Shown here: piece by piece, positions 55,443-63,895 of the stretch
Layout: each line of letters opens with the position of its first letter
Position numbering within the stretch: the stretch's first letter is position 1
Source of the DNA: Rugosimonospora africana
GTDB taxonomy: Bacteria; Actinomycetota; Actinomycetes; Mycobacteriales; Micromonosporaceae
Assembly: GCF_016862975.1 (NCBI RefSeq)
Contig: NZ_BONZ01000015.1
Coordinates: 1-64,000, forward strand
Direction of reading: 5' to 3'
Length of the DNA stretch: 64,000 nucleotides
Translations under genes and position numbers: made by a program
The notes under the pieces: model-generated
What the model was told of the DNA's origin: nothing
Databases searched by the model: none
Seen by the model: only the letters and a program-made list of their open reading frames with translations

Positions 55443-58400
55443 GCCGGTTGATCTGGTTGATGCTGCGCAACCGGTGGGCGCAGGCGCTCACCCTCGCGGT
55501 ACTGGCCCTGGTGGCGACCGCCGCGGCGGTCGCCGGCCCGGCATACCTGGGCGCGATCGATCGGGCGGTCGCCGAGCACGAGGTGCACGACGCCACCCCG
55601 GACGAACGCAGCATGAGCGTCGCCGACTCGATGTCCCAGCAGTCCGACGACAATGGCGGCGGCCCGGACTTCTCGCAGGTCGGCGCCGCGCTCATCGGGA
55701 TGCCCGACTTCACCCCGGTGTTCTCGGTCGACGTGACGGTACTGGGCGTGGAGACATCGCCGACCGCGCCGAGCCGGTTCGCCTTCCGGCAGGACACGTG
55801 CGCCCACCTGGTGATGGTGCGGGGCCGGTGCCTCATCGGCGGCTCCGAGGTGGTGATCGGGCAACGTACCGCCGATCGACTGGGCATCCGGTCGGGCGCC
55901 ACCGTCACCGTGCGGTTCGCCCAGCTCGACCCGAGAACTCAGGTGTTCGTCCCCGCCGGCGCGCCGTACACGCTGACCGTGGTCGGCGTCTACCGGGTGT
56001 CCGACCCGGACGCGCCGTACTGGGGCACACACGCCTACTTCGACCTGGACGCGTCCGGCGCCCCCAGCGAACCGGTGTTCACCAACCGGGCCGCCATCGA
56101 AACCCTCGACCACGCTGGCGAGGTCGACATCGTCGACGTGCAAGGCGACCCGGCCGCGTTCGCGCCGGATCACCTCGAGGCGCTGCGCGCTGAGCTGGCG
56201 GAGGTCAACCAGCGCGTCGGAGGGCTGGGTACGAGCCAGATCTCGGTCACCACCGGGATCCCGAACCTGCTGGACCGGATCGACCGCGAACGGAAGCTCG
56301 CCCACCAGCTGGTACCCGTGGCCGGCGTACCACTCGTGGCGCTGGCCTGGTTCGTCATCTTCCTGGCCGTCGGGTACGGGACCGGGGACCGCCGCTTCGA
56401 ACTGGGACTGGTGGCGCTGCGCGGAGCCAGCCGGCCCACTCGCTGGCTGCTGGCATCCGGCGAGTACCTGATCGCGATCGTGATCGGGGCGATCGTCGGG
56501 TACCCGGTGGGGCTGGCCGCGATGGGCGCGCTCGCCTCGGTCCGGCTCGACGGCCCCGGGTCGACCTCCGGCGCGCTGCCGTACGCGCTGGTGGCCGGCG
56601 TGGGCGCGGTACTCGCCGCGTTGCTGGCCCAGCGCCGGGAGTTGTTCACCCCGGTGGCCGACCTGCTGCGCCGGGTGACCGGCGGCGGTCGGGGCTGGCG
56701 CTCGCTGGCCGTCGAGGCGGTCGTGGTGCTGCTCGCCGTGGTGGCCGCGGTCCAGTTGCGCGTCGCGAACGGGCAGCTGACCGGGATCGGGATCCTGGTG
56801 CCGGCCCTGGTCATCCTGGCCGTCGCGCTGCTGGGCGCGCGGGCCGTGGTCCCGCTCGCCAGCCGGTACGGTGCCCGGGCGCTGCGCCGGGGCCGGATGG
56901 GAGGCGCTCTCGCGGCGTTCCAGCTCGGTCGCCGGCCCGGGGCGCATCGGCTGTTCGTGCTGCTGGTCTTCGCGGTCGCGCTGCTCGGCTTCGCCACCAC
57001 CGCGTCCCAGGTAGCCGCGCAGGCGCGGGCGGCGCAGGCCCGGGTCACCTCCGGCGCCACCCGGGTCCTGACGATCAGGCCGGTGACCCGGCTCAAGCTG
57101 TTGAACGCGACCCGGGCGGCCGATCCGGCCGGCCGGTACGCGATGGCGGTGGTCAACGGTCAACCCGGTGCGCCGGGCGATCCGCCGCAGCTCGCGGTCG
57201 ACACCACCCGGCTGGCCACGGCGGCGCTCTGGCAGCCGGGCTACGGCGGCCCGGGGCCCCGGCAGCTGGCCGCCCTGCTGCGGCCCGGTCTGCCCGACCC
57301 GACCGTGCTCCGGGCACGCGCGATCGAGCTGGACGTCACCAACGACAACCTGGCCAAGCTCGTCGACGTGCACCTGGTGGTGGTCCTGGCGCCGCTGTCC
57401 GGCGGCTCACCGCTGACCGAGGATCTGGGGCGGCTGTTCCCCGGCGACCAGCGGATGGTCACTCAGGTGGACGACTGCGCGGACGGGTGCCGGCTGGTCG
57501 GCTTCGGCGCGGTGAACTCGGGCTCCGGCGGCTTCGGGCTGCGGGTGACCCTGCGCCAGATCCGTACCGGCGGGCCGGCCGGGCTGCTCATGCCCGCCGC
57601 GGCGCTCGCCGATCCGTCCTCGTGGCGGCCGCAGGTTCCGGCCGGCATCACCCTGTCCCGTGGCGCCGGCGGCCTGGAGATCTACTACCACGGCAACAGC
57701 GGCACCGCGGCCGAGGGTTGGATCACGCCGGCCGACCGGCCCGCCCTGCTGCCGGTCGCCGCGACCACCGCGCTGCCACCCAACGCCCTGCTGGTCGGGC
57801 TCGACGGCCGCGACGCCCCGGTGACCGAGGTGGCCAGGGTGGATGGCCTGCCCCGGCTGGGCTCGCACGGGGTACTGGTGGATCTGGAGTACGCCGACCG
57901 GGCGGCCAGCGATGCGAGTGCGGGTGACGTGGAGCAGGTGTGGCTGGGGCCGTCGGCACCGCCGGACGTGCTGAGCCGGCTCCGGACGCAGGGGCTGGTG
58001 GTGACCGCGGACTCCCGGGTGGCCCAGCTGCGTTCCGAGCTGGATTCCCAGGGGCCGGCCCTGGCGCTGTGGTTTCACCTGCTGACCGCCGGCCTCGCGG
58101 TGCTGCTCGCGGCGGGCGGGAGTTGGCTGGTCGCGGCGGTCGACCGGAACGGCCGGGCGGGCGACCTGAGGGCTCTGCGGGTGCAGGGGATGTCCCGCGC
58201 GGCCACCAGTCGGGCCGGACTCTGGGGCTACCTGGTGGTGGTTCTCGCGGCCGGGCTGGTCGGCCTGGTGGCCGCGGCGGCTGCGTGGCTGGTGACCGGC
58301 ACCGAGATTCCGATGTTCGTCAGCCGTTCCGTTCCGTGGCCGCCGCCGACGTGGCCCGCCCCGGGTGCGGTGTTCGGATCCTGGGCGATCGCGGTCGCCG

Positions 58401-58486
58401 TTCTCGTCGGCGTCGCCCTGGTGGCGGCGTACGACCTGCGCCGGAAGGTCCGGCGGTACGGGCAGTTGGAGACGGGGAGGGACTAG
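55439..58486 (+). CDS. FtsX-like ABC permease 4 (type B')
   Basis: 1015 residues, closest to permease 2: AGPAYLGAIDRAVAEHEV, then FRQDTCAHLVMVRGRCLIGGSEV with Cys121 and Cys131 (x9 spacing), and DCADGCRLVGFG later. LGLVALRGASRPTRWLL is the cytoplasmic loop. It ends three bases before the ATPase gene that closes the operon. Like the others it lacks a fused ATPase domain. Confidence 0.85.
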   Translation: MSRLIWLMLRNRWAQALTLAVLALVATAAAVAGPAYLGAIDRAVAEHEVHDATPDERSMSVADSMSQQSDDNGGGPDFSQVGAALIGMPDFTPVFSVDVTVLGVETSPTAPSRFAFRQDTCAHLVMVRGRCLIGGSEVVIGQRTADRLGIRSGATVTVRFAQLDPRTQVFVPAGAPYTLTVVGVYRVSDPDAPYWGTHAYFDLDASGAPSEPVFTNRAAIETLDHAGEVDIVDVQGDPAAFAPDHLEALRAELAEVNQRVGGLGTSQISVTTGIPNLLDRIDRERKLAHQLVPVAGVPLVALAWFVIFLAVGYGTGDRRFELGLVALRGASRPTRWLLASGEYLIAIVIGAIVGYPVGLAAMGALASVRLDGPGSTSGALPYALVAGVGAVLAALLAQRRELFTPVADLLRRVTGGGRGWRSLAVEAVVVLLAVVAAVQLRVANGQLTGIGILVPALVILAVALLGARAVVPLASRYGARALRRGRMGGALAAFQLGRRPGAHRLFVLLVFAVALLGFATTASQVAAQARAAQARVTSGATRVLTIRPVTRLKLLNATRAADPAGRYAMAVVNGQPGAPGDPPQLAVDTTRLATAALWQPGYGGPGPRQLAALLRPGLPDPTVLRARAIELDVTNDNLAKLVDVHLVVVLAPLSGGSPLTEDLGRLFPGDQRMVTQVDDCADGCRLVGFGAVNSGSGGFGLRVTLRQIRTGGPAGLLMPAAALADPSSWRPQVPAGITLSRGAGGLEIYYHGNSGTAAEGWITPADRPALLPVAATTALPPNALLVGLDGRDAPVTEVARVDGLPRLGSHGVLVDLEYADRAASDASAGDVEQVWLGPSAPPDVLSRLRTQGLVVTADSRVAQLRSELDSQGPALALWFHLLTAGLAVLLAAGGSWLVAAVDRNGRAGDLRALRVQGMSRAATSRAGLWGYLVVVLAAGLVGLVAAAAAWLVTGTEIPMFVSRSVPWPPPTWPAPGAVFGSWAIAVAVLVGVALVAAYDLRRKVRRYGQLETGRD

Positions 58487-58489
58487 GTC

Positions 58490-59383
58490 ATGAGCGGTTT
58501 GGCGGTTGCCTGCCGGCGGGTCGTGCACATCTACCGGGCGTCGGAGGCCGGCGCGGCTGGTGCCGGGGACATCGTGGCGCTGGCCGGCGTGGACCTGTCG
58601 ATCAGCCCGGGGGAGATGCTCGCCCTGGTCGGCCCGTCCGGTTCCGGCAAGTCGACACTGATCTCCCTGCTCGCCGGCCTGATGCGCCCGTCCGCCGGCC
58701 GGGTGAACATCGGCACGTACGACATGGGCAAACTGTCCGACTCGGAGATCTCCCGGCTGCGGGGTACCGAGATCGGGGTGGTGCTCCAGGGCGCGGCGCG
58801 CAACCTGCTCCCGTACGCCGACCTGCACCGCAACATCTGGCTCGCGCAGCGCCGGGCGGCCCGTACGTCCGGCATCCAGTTGGACGATCCGGACCGGATC
58901 CTGGACCTCGTCGGGCTCGGCGGGCGGGGTCGCGCGAAGGTCGGTGAGCTGGCGCCGGGAGCCCGGCAGCGGGCCGCTCTCGCGGTCGGCATCGCGGCCG
59001 GTCCCGGCCTGCTGCTGGTCGACGAGCCGACGTCCCAGTTGGACACGCACGGCCGTGACGAGGTGCTGGGCGCGCTGGAGACGGTGAACACCGAACGGGG
59101 TACCACGATCGTGGTGGTCACCCACGACGCCGAGGTCGGCGCGCGGCTGGGACGAGCGGTGACAATCCGGGACGGTCGGGTCGGCGCCGAGGGCCGCGAC
59201 GGCCAGGACTTCGCGGTGGTGGCCGGTGACGGTACCGTCCAACTGCCGCCCGAGGTGCTCGGCATGTACCCGCCGGGCACGCTGTTCACTGTCGATCACG
59301 AGGATGGGACGGTTTCGTTGGTTGCCGGTGGCGCACACGCGGCGCTGGCACCACCGCATGCTTCCGGTGTCGTGCCAGACTAG
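58490..59383 (+). CDS. ABC transporter ATP-binding protein with degenerate signature motif
   Basis: 297 residues. Walker A GPSGSGKST, Walker B LLLVDEPTSQLD and the H-loop VVTHDAEV are intact, but the signature motif reads LAPGARQRAAL in place of LSGGQQQR. An extra ~60-residue C-terminal extension (VQLPPEVLGMYPPGTLFTVDHE) follows the nucleotide-binding domain. It is the last gene of the permease operon, so it should drive those proteins, possibly as a heterodimer with a canonical ATPase such as that at 42706. The ATG is 3 bases after the permease 4 stop, with GGGAGGGAC upstream. Confidence 0.87.
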   Translation: MSGLAVACRRVVHIYRASEAGAAGAGDIVALAGVDLSISPGEMLALVGPSGSGKSTLISLLAGLMRPSAGRVNIGTYDMGKLSDSEISRLRGTEIGVVLQGAARNLLPYADLHRNIWLAQRRAARTSGIQLDDPDRILDLVGLGGRGRAKVGELAPGARQRAALAVGIAAGPGLLLVDEPTSQLDTHGRDEVLGALETVNTERGTTIVVVTHDAEVGARLGRAVTIRDGRVGAEGRDGQDFAVVAGDGTVQLPPEVLGMYPPGTLFTVDHEDGTVSLVAGGAHAALAPPHASGVVPD

Positions 59384-59389
59384 GGAACC

Positions 59390-59462
59390 ATGAGCGAGCA
59401 CAGCGAGCGAATCATCGGACTCGGAGGGTTCGAGTCTCATGGCATCGGCGAGCACAGCGAGG
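59390..59462. repeat. Repeated CGAGCACAGCGAG motif
   Basis: The 13-bp motif CGAGCACAGCGAG occurs at about 59394 and again at about 59449 in the gap between the ATPase and the thioredoxin-fold gene. Similar GAGCG-rich strings are common in Micromonosporaceae intergenic DNA. No function evident. Confidence 0.55.
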
Positions 59463-59468
59463 TCGGGC

Positions 59469-60389
59469 ATGAGTGATCCGCGTAGTACTCCGTCGATCTT
59501 CACCCGCGGAGCGGTTGACCTGAGCGCCCTGCGCACCCCGCCGCCGTCGCCGGCCGCCGACGACGCGGCCGGTGCCCCGCCCTCGGGCGGGGGTCCGGTG
59601 CCGGGGCTGCCGGGTGGCGGCGGGGCGGTCGTGGATGTGACGGAGGCCACGTTCCAGACCGAGGTGCTGGAGCGGTCGCTGACGACGCCGGTGGTCATCG
59701 AGTTCTGGTCGCCGCGGTCGGAATCGTCGAAGCAGCTCGCCACCGTGTTGGAGAAGCTCGCCATCGAGGGCAACGGCGCGTGGGTGTTCGCGCGGGTCGA
59801 CGCCGACTCCAACCCGCGGCTCGCCGACGCTCTCCAGCTTCCCGGCATCCCGGCCGCGTTCGTCGCGCTCAGCGGCCGGCTCGCCCCGGGCTTCACCGGC
59901 GCGGTGCCGGAGTCCCAGTTGCGCCCGTTCATCGCCGAGGTGCTCCAGGCCGCCGGCGTCCAGGTCGAGACGCCGGCCGATCCCCGGCTGGAGGCCGCCG
60001 ACGACGCGCTGATGAACGGCGACCTGGAGGGGGCGGAGCAGGCATACCGGAAGATCCTCGCCGAGTCGCCCGCGGACGCCATCGCCGAGGCCGGGCTCGC
60101 CCAGGTCGGCCTGCTGCGCCGGATCGAGGGCGTCGACCCGTCCGCGGTGCTCGCCGCGGCGGCCGCGACGCCGGACGACATCCCGGCGCAGACCCTGGCC
60201 GCCGACATCGAGGTGGTCTCCGGGCAGGCCGAGGCCGCGTACAAGCGGCTCGTCGACCTGGTGCGGCGGACGTTCGGCGCCGACCGGGAGTCGGTACGCC
60301 AGCATCTCGTGTCGCTCTTCACCATCGCCGGGCCGGACGACCCGGCCGTCATCGCGGCCCGCCGCGCTCTCGCGAGCGCGCTGTTCTAG
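59469..60389 (+). CDS. Thioredoxin-fold/TPR protein without CxxC (CnoX/YbbN-like)
   Basis: 306 residues. A Pro/Gly-rich N-terminal ~60 residues precede a thioredoxin domain (VVDVTEATFQTEVLERS, then VVIEFWSPRSESSKQLA and GIPAAFVALSGRLAPGFTGA). Where thioredoxins have WCGPC this protein has WSPRS, so no redox disulfide. The C-terminal half is TPR-like helices (ADDALMNGDLEGAEQAYRKIL). The pattern matches YbbN/CnoX, a chaperone that holds unfolded proteins. An in-frame ATG at 59439 adds ten residues. Confidence 0.85.
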   Translation: MSDPRSTPSIFTRGAVDLSALRTPPPSPAADDAAGAPPSGGGPVPGLPGGGGAVVDVTEATFQTEVLERSLTTPVVIEFWSPRSESSKQLATVLEKLAIEGNGAWVFARVDADSNPRLADALQLPGIPAAFVALSGRLAPGFTGAVPESQLRPFIAEVLQAAGVQVETPADPRLEAADDALMNGDLEGAEQAYRKILAESPADAIAEAGLAQVGLLRRIEGVDPSAVLAAAAATPDDIPAQTLAADIEVVSGQAEAAYKRLVDLVRRTFGADRESVRQHLVSLFTIAGPDDPAVIAARRALASALF

Positions 60390-60398
60390 GAGAAGGCC

Positions 60399-61490
60399 AT
60401 GCCTTCGGACCCCGGCCGTCCGACAGCGGCGCCGCTCAGCGCGGCGCCGCTGCCGGCCGGGGTGCCAGCGCCGCTGCCAGGCGGCGCGCGCCGGATCGCG
60501 GTCCTCGACGCGCCGAGCAACCTGGGGCTGCGGCCCCCGACGATCAGCTCGGTACCGGGGTGCGCCAAGGCGCCCGGGGCGCTCCGTGACCAGGAGCTGC
60601 TGCCCCGGCTCGGTGCCCGCGACGCCGGCTGCCTGACGCCGCCCCGCTACGACCCGGGCGACTGGCGACCGGGCGACGGGGTCAGCCAGGCCGAGTCGGT
60701 CGCCTGGTATTCGCGCCGGCTGGCCGGCCGGATCGAGGCGATCATCGAGTACGGTGAGTTCCCGCTGATCCTGGGCGGAGACTGTTCGATCCTGCTGGGC
60801 TCGGCGCTGGCGATGCGCCGGATGTCGGTACGGGACGAGTTGCCGTACGGGCTCATCTATGTGGACGGCCACTCGGACTTCCGGCACCCGGGCAACGCCT
60901 CGTACGTGGGGGCGGCGGCCGGCGAGGACGTCGCGCTGGCCACCGGGCGCGGGCAGCCCGACCTGACCGACATCGACGGGCTGCGACCGTACCTGCTGGA
61001 CGAGAACGTGGTGCTGCTCGGCATCCGGGCCCAGGACGAGTACCGGCTGGACCTGCGCGCCGCCGGGCTGGCGCACCGGTCGGTACCGCAGCTTCGCGGC
61101 GACGGGGCGGGCCGCACCGCACAGTGGGCGCGCGAGCTCCTCGGCGCGTGTGCCGGCTACTGGCTGCACGTCGACGTGGACGTGCTGGACCCGGCCGTGA
61201 TGCCGGCGGTCGACGCGCCGGACGACGGCGGCATCGCCTACGCCGAGCTGGAGCTGCTCATCTCCAACCTGGTCGACACGCCGGACTGCCTGGGCATGGA
61301 GCTCACCGTGTTCGATCCGGACTACGACCCGGACGGCGTCTACGCCCGCGAACTGGTCGCCTCGCTGGTGACCGCGCTCGCCCCGCTCATCCGTCCGGAC
61401 GACGAGGCCCCGCCGGTACCGATCGTGATGCCGGCCCAGCGCGGCGAGCCGGTGCCGGTACCGCATCAGACCGCGGCCGAAACCGCCTAG
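60399..61490 (+). CDS. Arginase/agmatinase-family protein
   Basis: 363 residues; AGGAGAAGG before the ATG. The metal motifs of the ureohydrolase fold are FPLILGGDCSI (Cys129 where the usual motif has His, GGDHS), YVDGHSDFR (Asp156, His158, Asp160) and HVDVDVLDPAVMP. The Cys at the first position would weaken one manganese site, although GGDCS also occurs in some family members. It could hydrolyse arginine, agmatine or another guanidino compound. It ends 4 bases inside the convergent DinB-like gene. Confidence 0.82.
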   Translation: MPSDPGRPTAAPLSAAPLPAGVPAPLPGGARRIAVLDAPSNLGLRPPTISSVPGCAKAPGALRDQELLPRLGARDAGCLTPPRYDPGDWRPGDGVSQAESVAWYSRRLAGRIEAIIEYGEFPLILGGDCSILLGSALAMRRMSVRDELPYGLIYVDGHSDFRHPGNASYVGAAAGEDVALATGRGQPDLTDIDGLRPYLLDENVVLLGIRAQDEYRLDLRAAGLAHRSVPQLRGDGAGRTAQWARELLGACAGYWLHVDVDVLDPAVMPAVDAPDDGGIAYAELELLISNLVDTPDCLGMELTVFDPDYDPDGVYARELVASLVTALAPLIRPDDEAPPVPIVMPAQRGEPVPVPHQTAAETA

Positions 61491-61939
61491 GGTTCGTCTT
61501 CGCGGAGGGCGCGCAGCTGTTCCAGGTGGCCGCCCGTGTGCTGGACCTCGTTGATCTGGAGAACCCGGCCCCACGGCGTCGGGCCGTCGAGCATCACCCG
61601 GTCGCCTTCCTGGATCCGGGTCGGCACCGGGGTGTCTTCGAGCGGACCGAGTTGGCCGGTCAGGTCGCGCAGCACCGCGACGGTGATGGCGACCCGATCG
61701 GCCAGCCCGCGAAGGCCGCCGTAGGACGCGACGTAGGCGCGTAGCTGCCGGTCGCCGGTCGCCTCCCGGTTGTCGAAACTGGCGTCGTGACCGGCCAGTA
61801 CCGCCTCGGTGGTGGCGATCAGCTGCTCGTTGGTGCTGGCCACATGCGCGACGATCTGCTCCGCGGTCCAGCCGCCGTCGGCCGGGGCCCGGAACGACCC
61901 CCGGCCCGCCTCCTCGATGAAGTCGGCGTACGCGTCCAC
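61487..61939 (-). CDS. DinB/maleylpyruvate-isomerase-like four-helix protein
   Basis: 150 residues, a four-helix bundle with WTAEQIVAHVASTNEQL near the N-terminus and HTGGHLEQL near the C-terminus. The spaced His residues fit the metal site of DinB/MDMPI-type proteins. These include thiol-dependent transferases (mycothiol) in actinobacteria; the activity here is unknown. The start is GTG at 61939, six bases after TAACGT, whose TAA is the stop codon of the transpeptidase gene upstream. Confidence 0.72.
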   Translation of the reverse strand: MDAYADFIEEAGRGSFRAPADGGWTAEQIVAHVASTNEQLIATTEAVLAGHDASFDNREATGDRQLRAYVASYGGLRGLADRVAITVAVLRDLTGQLGPLEDTPVPTRIQEGDRVMLDGPTPWGRVLQINEVQHTGGHLEQLRALREDEP

Positions 61940-61945
61940 CCCTGC

Positions 61946-61951
61946 ACGTTA
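61946..61951 (-). promoter_or_regulatory. -10 box (TAACGT) for the DinB-like gene, overlapping the transpeptidase stop codon
   Basis: On the minus strand TAACGT lies exactly six bases before the GTG at 61939; its first three bases are the stop codon of the preceding gene. Confidence 0.5.
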
Positions 61952-63895
61952 GCCCAGGACGGTGAAGAACTTTCCGGCGATCGGCACCGCGGCGTCGGTG
62001 CTCATCCCGCCATCCTGGACGAATACACAGAACGCGACGTCACCGCGGTATCCCATGAACCAGGAGTGGGTCGGCGTCGGCTTGTTGTCGTGTTCCGCTG
62101 TGCCCGTCTTGCCGTACATAGGAGCGCCCGGTACCGACTTGTCCTTGACCCCCGTACCGTCCGTGACGACCTCGCGCATCATCTGCTTGAGCGCGCTCAC
62201 GGTGGACGGCTTCAGCGCCGTCCCGTCGGCGGCCGGGTGCGCCGGGGCGGGGTCGACCACCAGGTGCGGCTGCTTCCACTGGCCTCGCTGCACCGCCGCC
62301 GCCATGCCGGCCATCACGACCGGCGACACCGTGGTCTTGCCCTGCCCGAACGCCGCGGCCGCCTGCTCCGACGGGTTGCCGTTGGCCGACACGCTGCCGG
62401 TGTACGCGTCGATGCCCAGGTCCCACGGGATGCCCACGCCCAGTTGCTTGCCGGTGTCGGCCAGGCCTGTCGGGCCGAGCTTGGGCGCCAGCGACGCGAA
62501 CGCGGTGTTGCACGACTTGGCGAAGTCCTCGTGCAGCGGCACGTTGCCCAACTGCTCGAACTCCGAGTTGTGGATGGTGTAGCCGTCCACGGTCAGCGTC
62601 TGCGGGCAGTTGACCGTCGTGTTGACATTCACCTTGCCGGCTTCGAGCAGGTTGGTCGCGGTGACTGTCTTGAACATCGAGCCGGGCGGGACGCTGGCGT
62701 CCAGCGCCAGGTCCTGCCCCTGCGCACCGGGACCGTTGGCGACCGCGAGCACGGAGCCGTCCGAGATCCGGATGGCGACCAGTGCGGAGGGCTGCTGGGT
62801 CATGGCCAGCGCGGTCTCGGCGGCCCTCTGGGTTTTCTGATCCAGCGTTGTCTTGATCGACTTACCGGCGACCGGTGCGCTGTTGAACAGCGTCTTGCCC
62901 TGGTCGGCGTCGGGGTCGTCGCCGGTCGAGTCCGAGGTGGTGTTGCCGGTCGGCTTGGCCGGGACGGCCACCACGGATACGCCGCTCTTGCCGCGCAGCT
63001 GGTCGTCGTACGCCTCGGCCAGGCCACCGAATCCGACCTGGTCGCCGATCTGGTACTTGCCCGGGTTCTTGTCCATCCGCTCCTTGGTCACGTCGCCCAC
63101 GGTGCCCAGCAGGGCGCGGGCGAACGTGCTGGTCGGAGCGAGTTCCATGGTGCCGGTGGTGAAGACCGTGCCGTCCAGGTCGTGGATGCGCGACCGGATC
63201 TGGTCGTAGACGGGCTGGCGCAGAGTCACGACCGGTACGAACGCGGTCGGCGACGCCGCCTTGATCTGGTTGGGCAGGTCGGAGAGGTCCACGTCGACGT
63301 TGGCCGACTTGAAGGCGGCGGTCAGGGTACTGATCAGGGAAGTCTGATCCTTGATCAGGTTGGGCTGGATGCCCACGTTGACCACCGGCTGCTTGCTGAC
63401 GAGCGCCTGGCCGCTGCCGTCCAGGATGCTGCCGCGCTCCGCGCTGGTGGTCTTGACCGTCATCTTGTCGGTGTCGGTGAGCTGGGCCGCGATCACCGAC
63501 GGTTCGAAGATGGGATCCCACTTACCGTCGTTGCGCTGCAGCCGCAGGCTCGTCTGGTAGGACCAGGCGACCCCGTTCTCGATCGGCCAGGACACGTCGA
63601 TCGGCGCGGTCGCGTCGTCCTTGTCGACGGTCGCCTTCCCGGCCTTGAGCGTCGGCTTGACGCTGGCCAGGTCGCCGGTGAGGGTCTTGATCTCGGTCGC
63701 CACGGTCGCTGAGGTCAGCGCGCTGCCGTTCGACGAGATCAAATGCAGCGAGGCCGCGAACTGGCCGGTCCGCCAGCCGGTCAGGAAATCCGAGATCGCG
63801 GACTCCGGCCCTGGGCCTTTGGAACAGCCGACAAGCCCACCACCGACCAGGGCGGCGGTGGCGAGCAACGCGGTCGCGCGGACTCTAGAACGCAT
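61949..63895 (-). CDS. Penicillin-binding transpeptidase, lipoprotein with NTF2-like N-terminal domain
   Basis: 648 residues. A lipoprotein signal ends LVGCSKG (Cys24), so it is tethered to the outer face of the membrane. Residues about 30-140 form an NTF2-like (MecA-N type) domain, about 145-320 the PBP dimerisation domain (TSAERGSILDGSG), and the rest the transpeptidase. The active-site motifs are PPGSMFKTV (Ser and Lys, SxxK), KSCNTAF (SxN) and YGKTGTAEH (KTG). It cross-links peptidoglycan; class B type. GGAGGT lies seven bases before the ATG. The 105 bases upstream to the window end hold no other gene. Confidence 0.93.
   Translation of the reverse strand: MRSRVRATALLATAALVGGGLVGCSKGPGPESAISDFLTGWRTGQFAASLHLISSNGSALTSATVATEIKTLTGDLASVKPTLKAGKATVDKDDATAPIDVSWPIENGVAWSYQTSLRLQRNDGKWDPIFEPSVIAAQLTDTDKMTVKTTSAERGSILDGSGQALVSKQPVVNVGIQPNLIKDQTSLISTLTAAFKSANVDVDLSDLPNQIKAASPTAFVPVVTLRQPVYDQIRSRIHDLDGTVFTTGTMELAPTSTFARALLGTVGDVTKERMDKNPGKYQIGDQVGFGGLAEAYDDQLRGKSGVSVVAVPAKPTGNTTSDSTGDDPDADQGKTLFNSAPVAGKSIKTTLDQKTQRAAETALAMTQQPSALVAIRISDGSVLAVANGPGAQGQDLALDASVPPGSMFKTVTATNLLEAGKVNVNTTVNCPQTLTVDGYTIHNSEFEQLGNVPLHEDFAKSCNTAFASLAPKLGPTGLADTGKQLGVGIPWDLGIDAYTGSVSANGNPSEQAAAAFGQGKTTVSPVVMAGMAAAVQRGQWKQPHLVVDPAPAHPAADGTALKPSTVSALKQMMREVVTDGTGVKDKSVPGAPMYGKTGTAEHDNKPTPTHSWFMGYRGDVAFCVFVQDGGMSTDAAVPIAGKFFTVLG

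Noticed and set aside
59390-59476. 28-codon frame starting ATG 59390
   Set aside because: Made of the CGAGCACAGCGAG repeat and overlaps the start of the next gene; no promoter at the standard spacing.
57407-60352. 981-codon minus-strand frame across permease 4, the ATPase and the thioredoxin-fold gene
   Set aside because: It spans three well-supported genes on the other strand and has no recognisable protein family.
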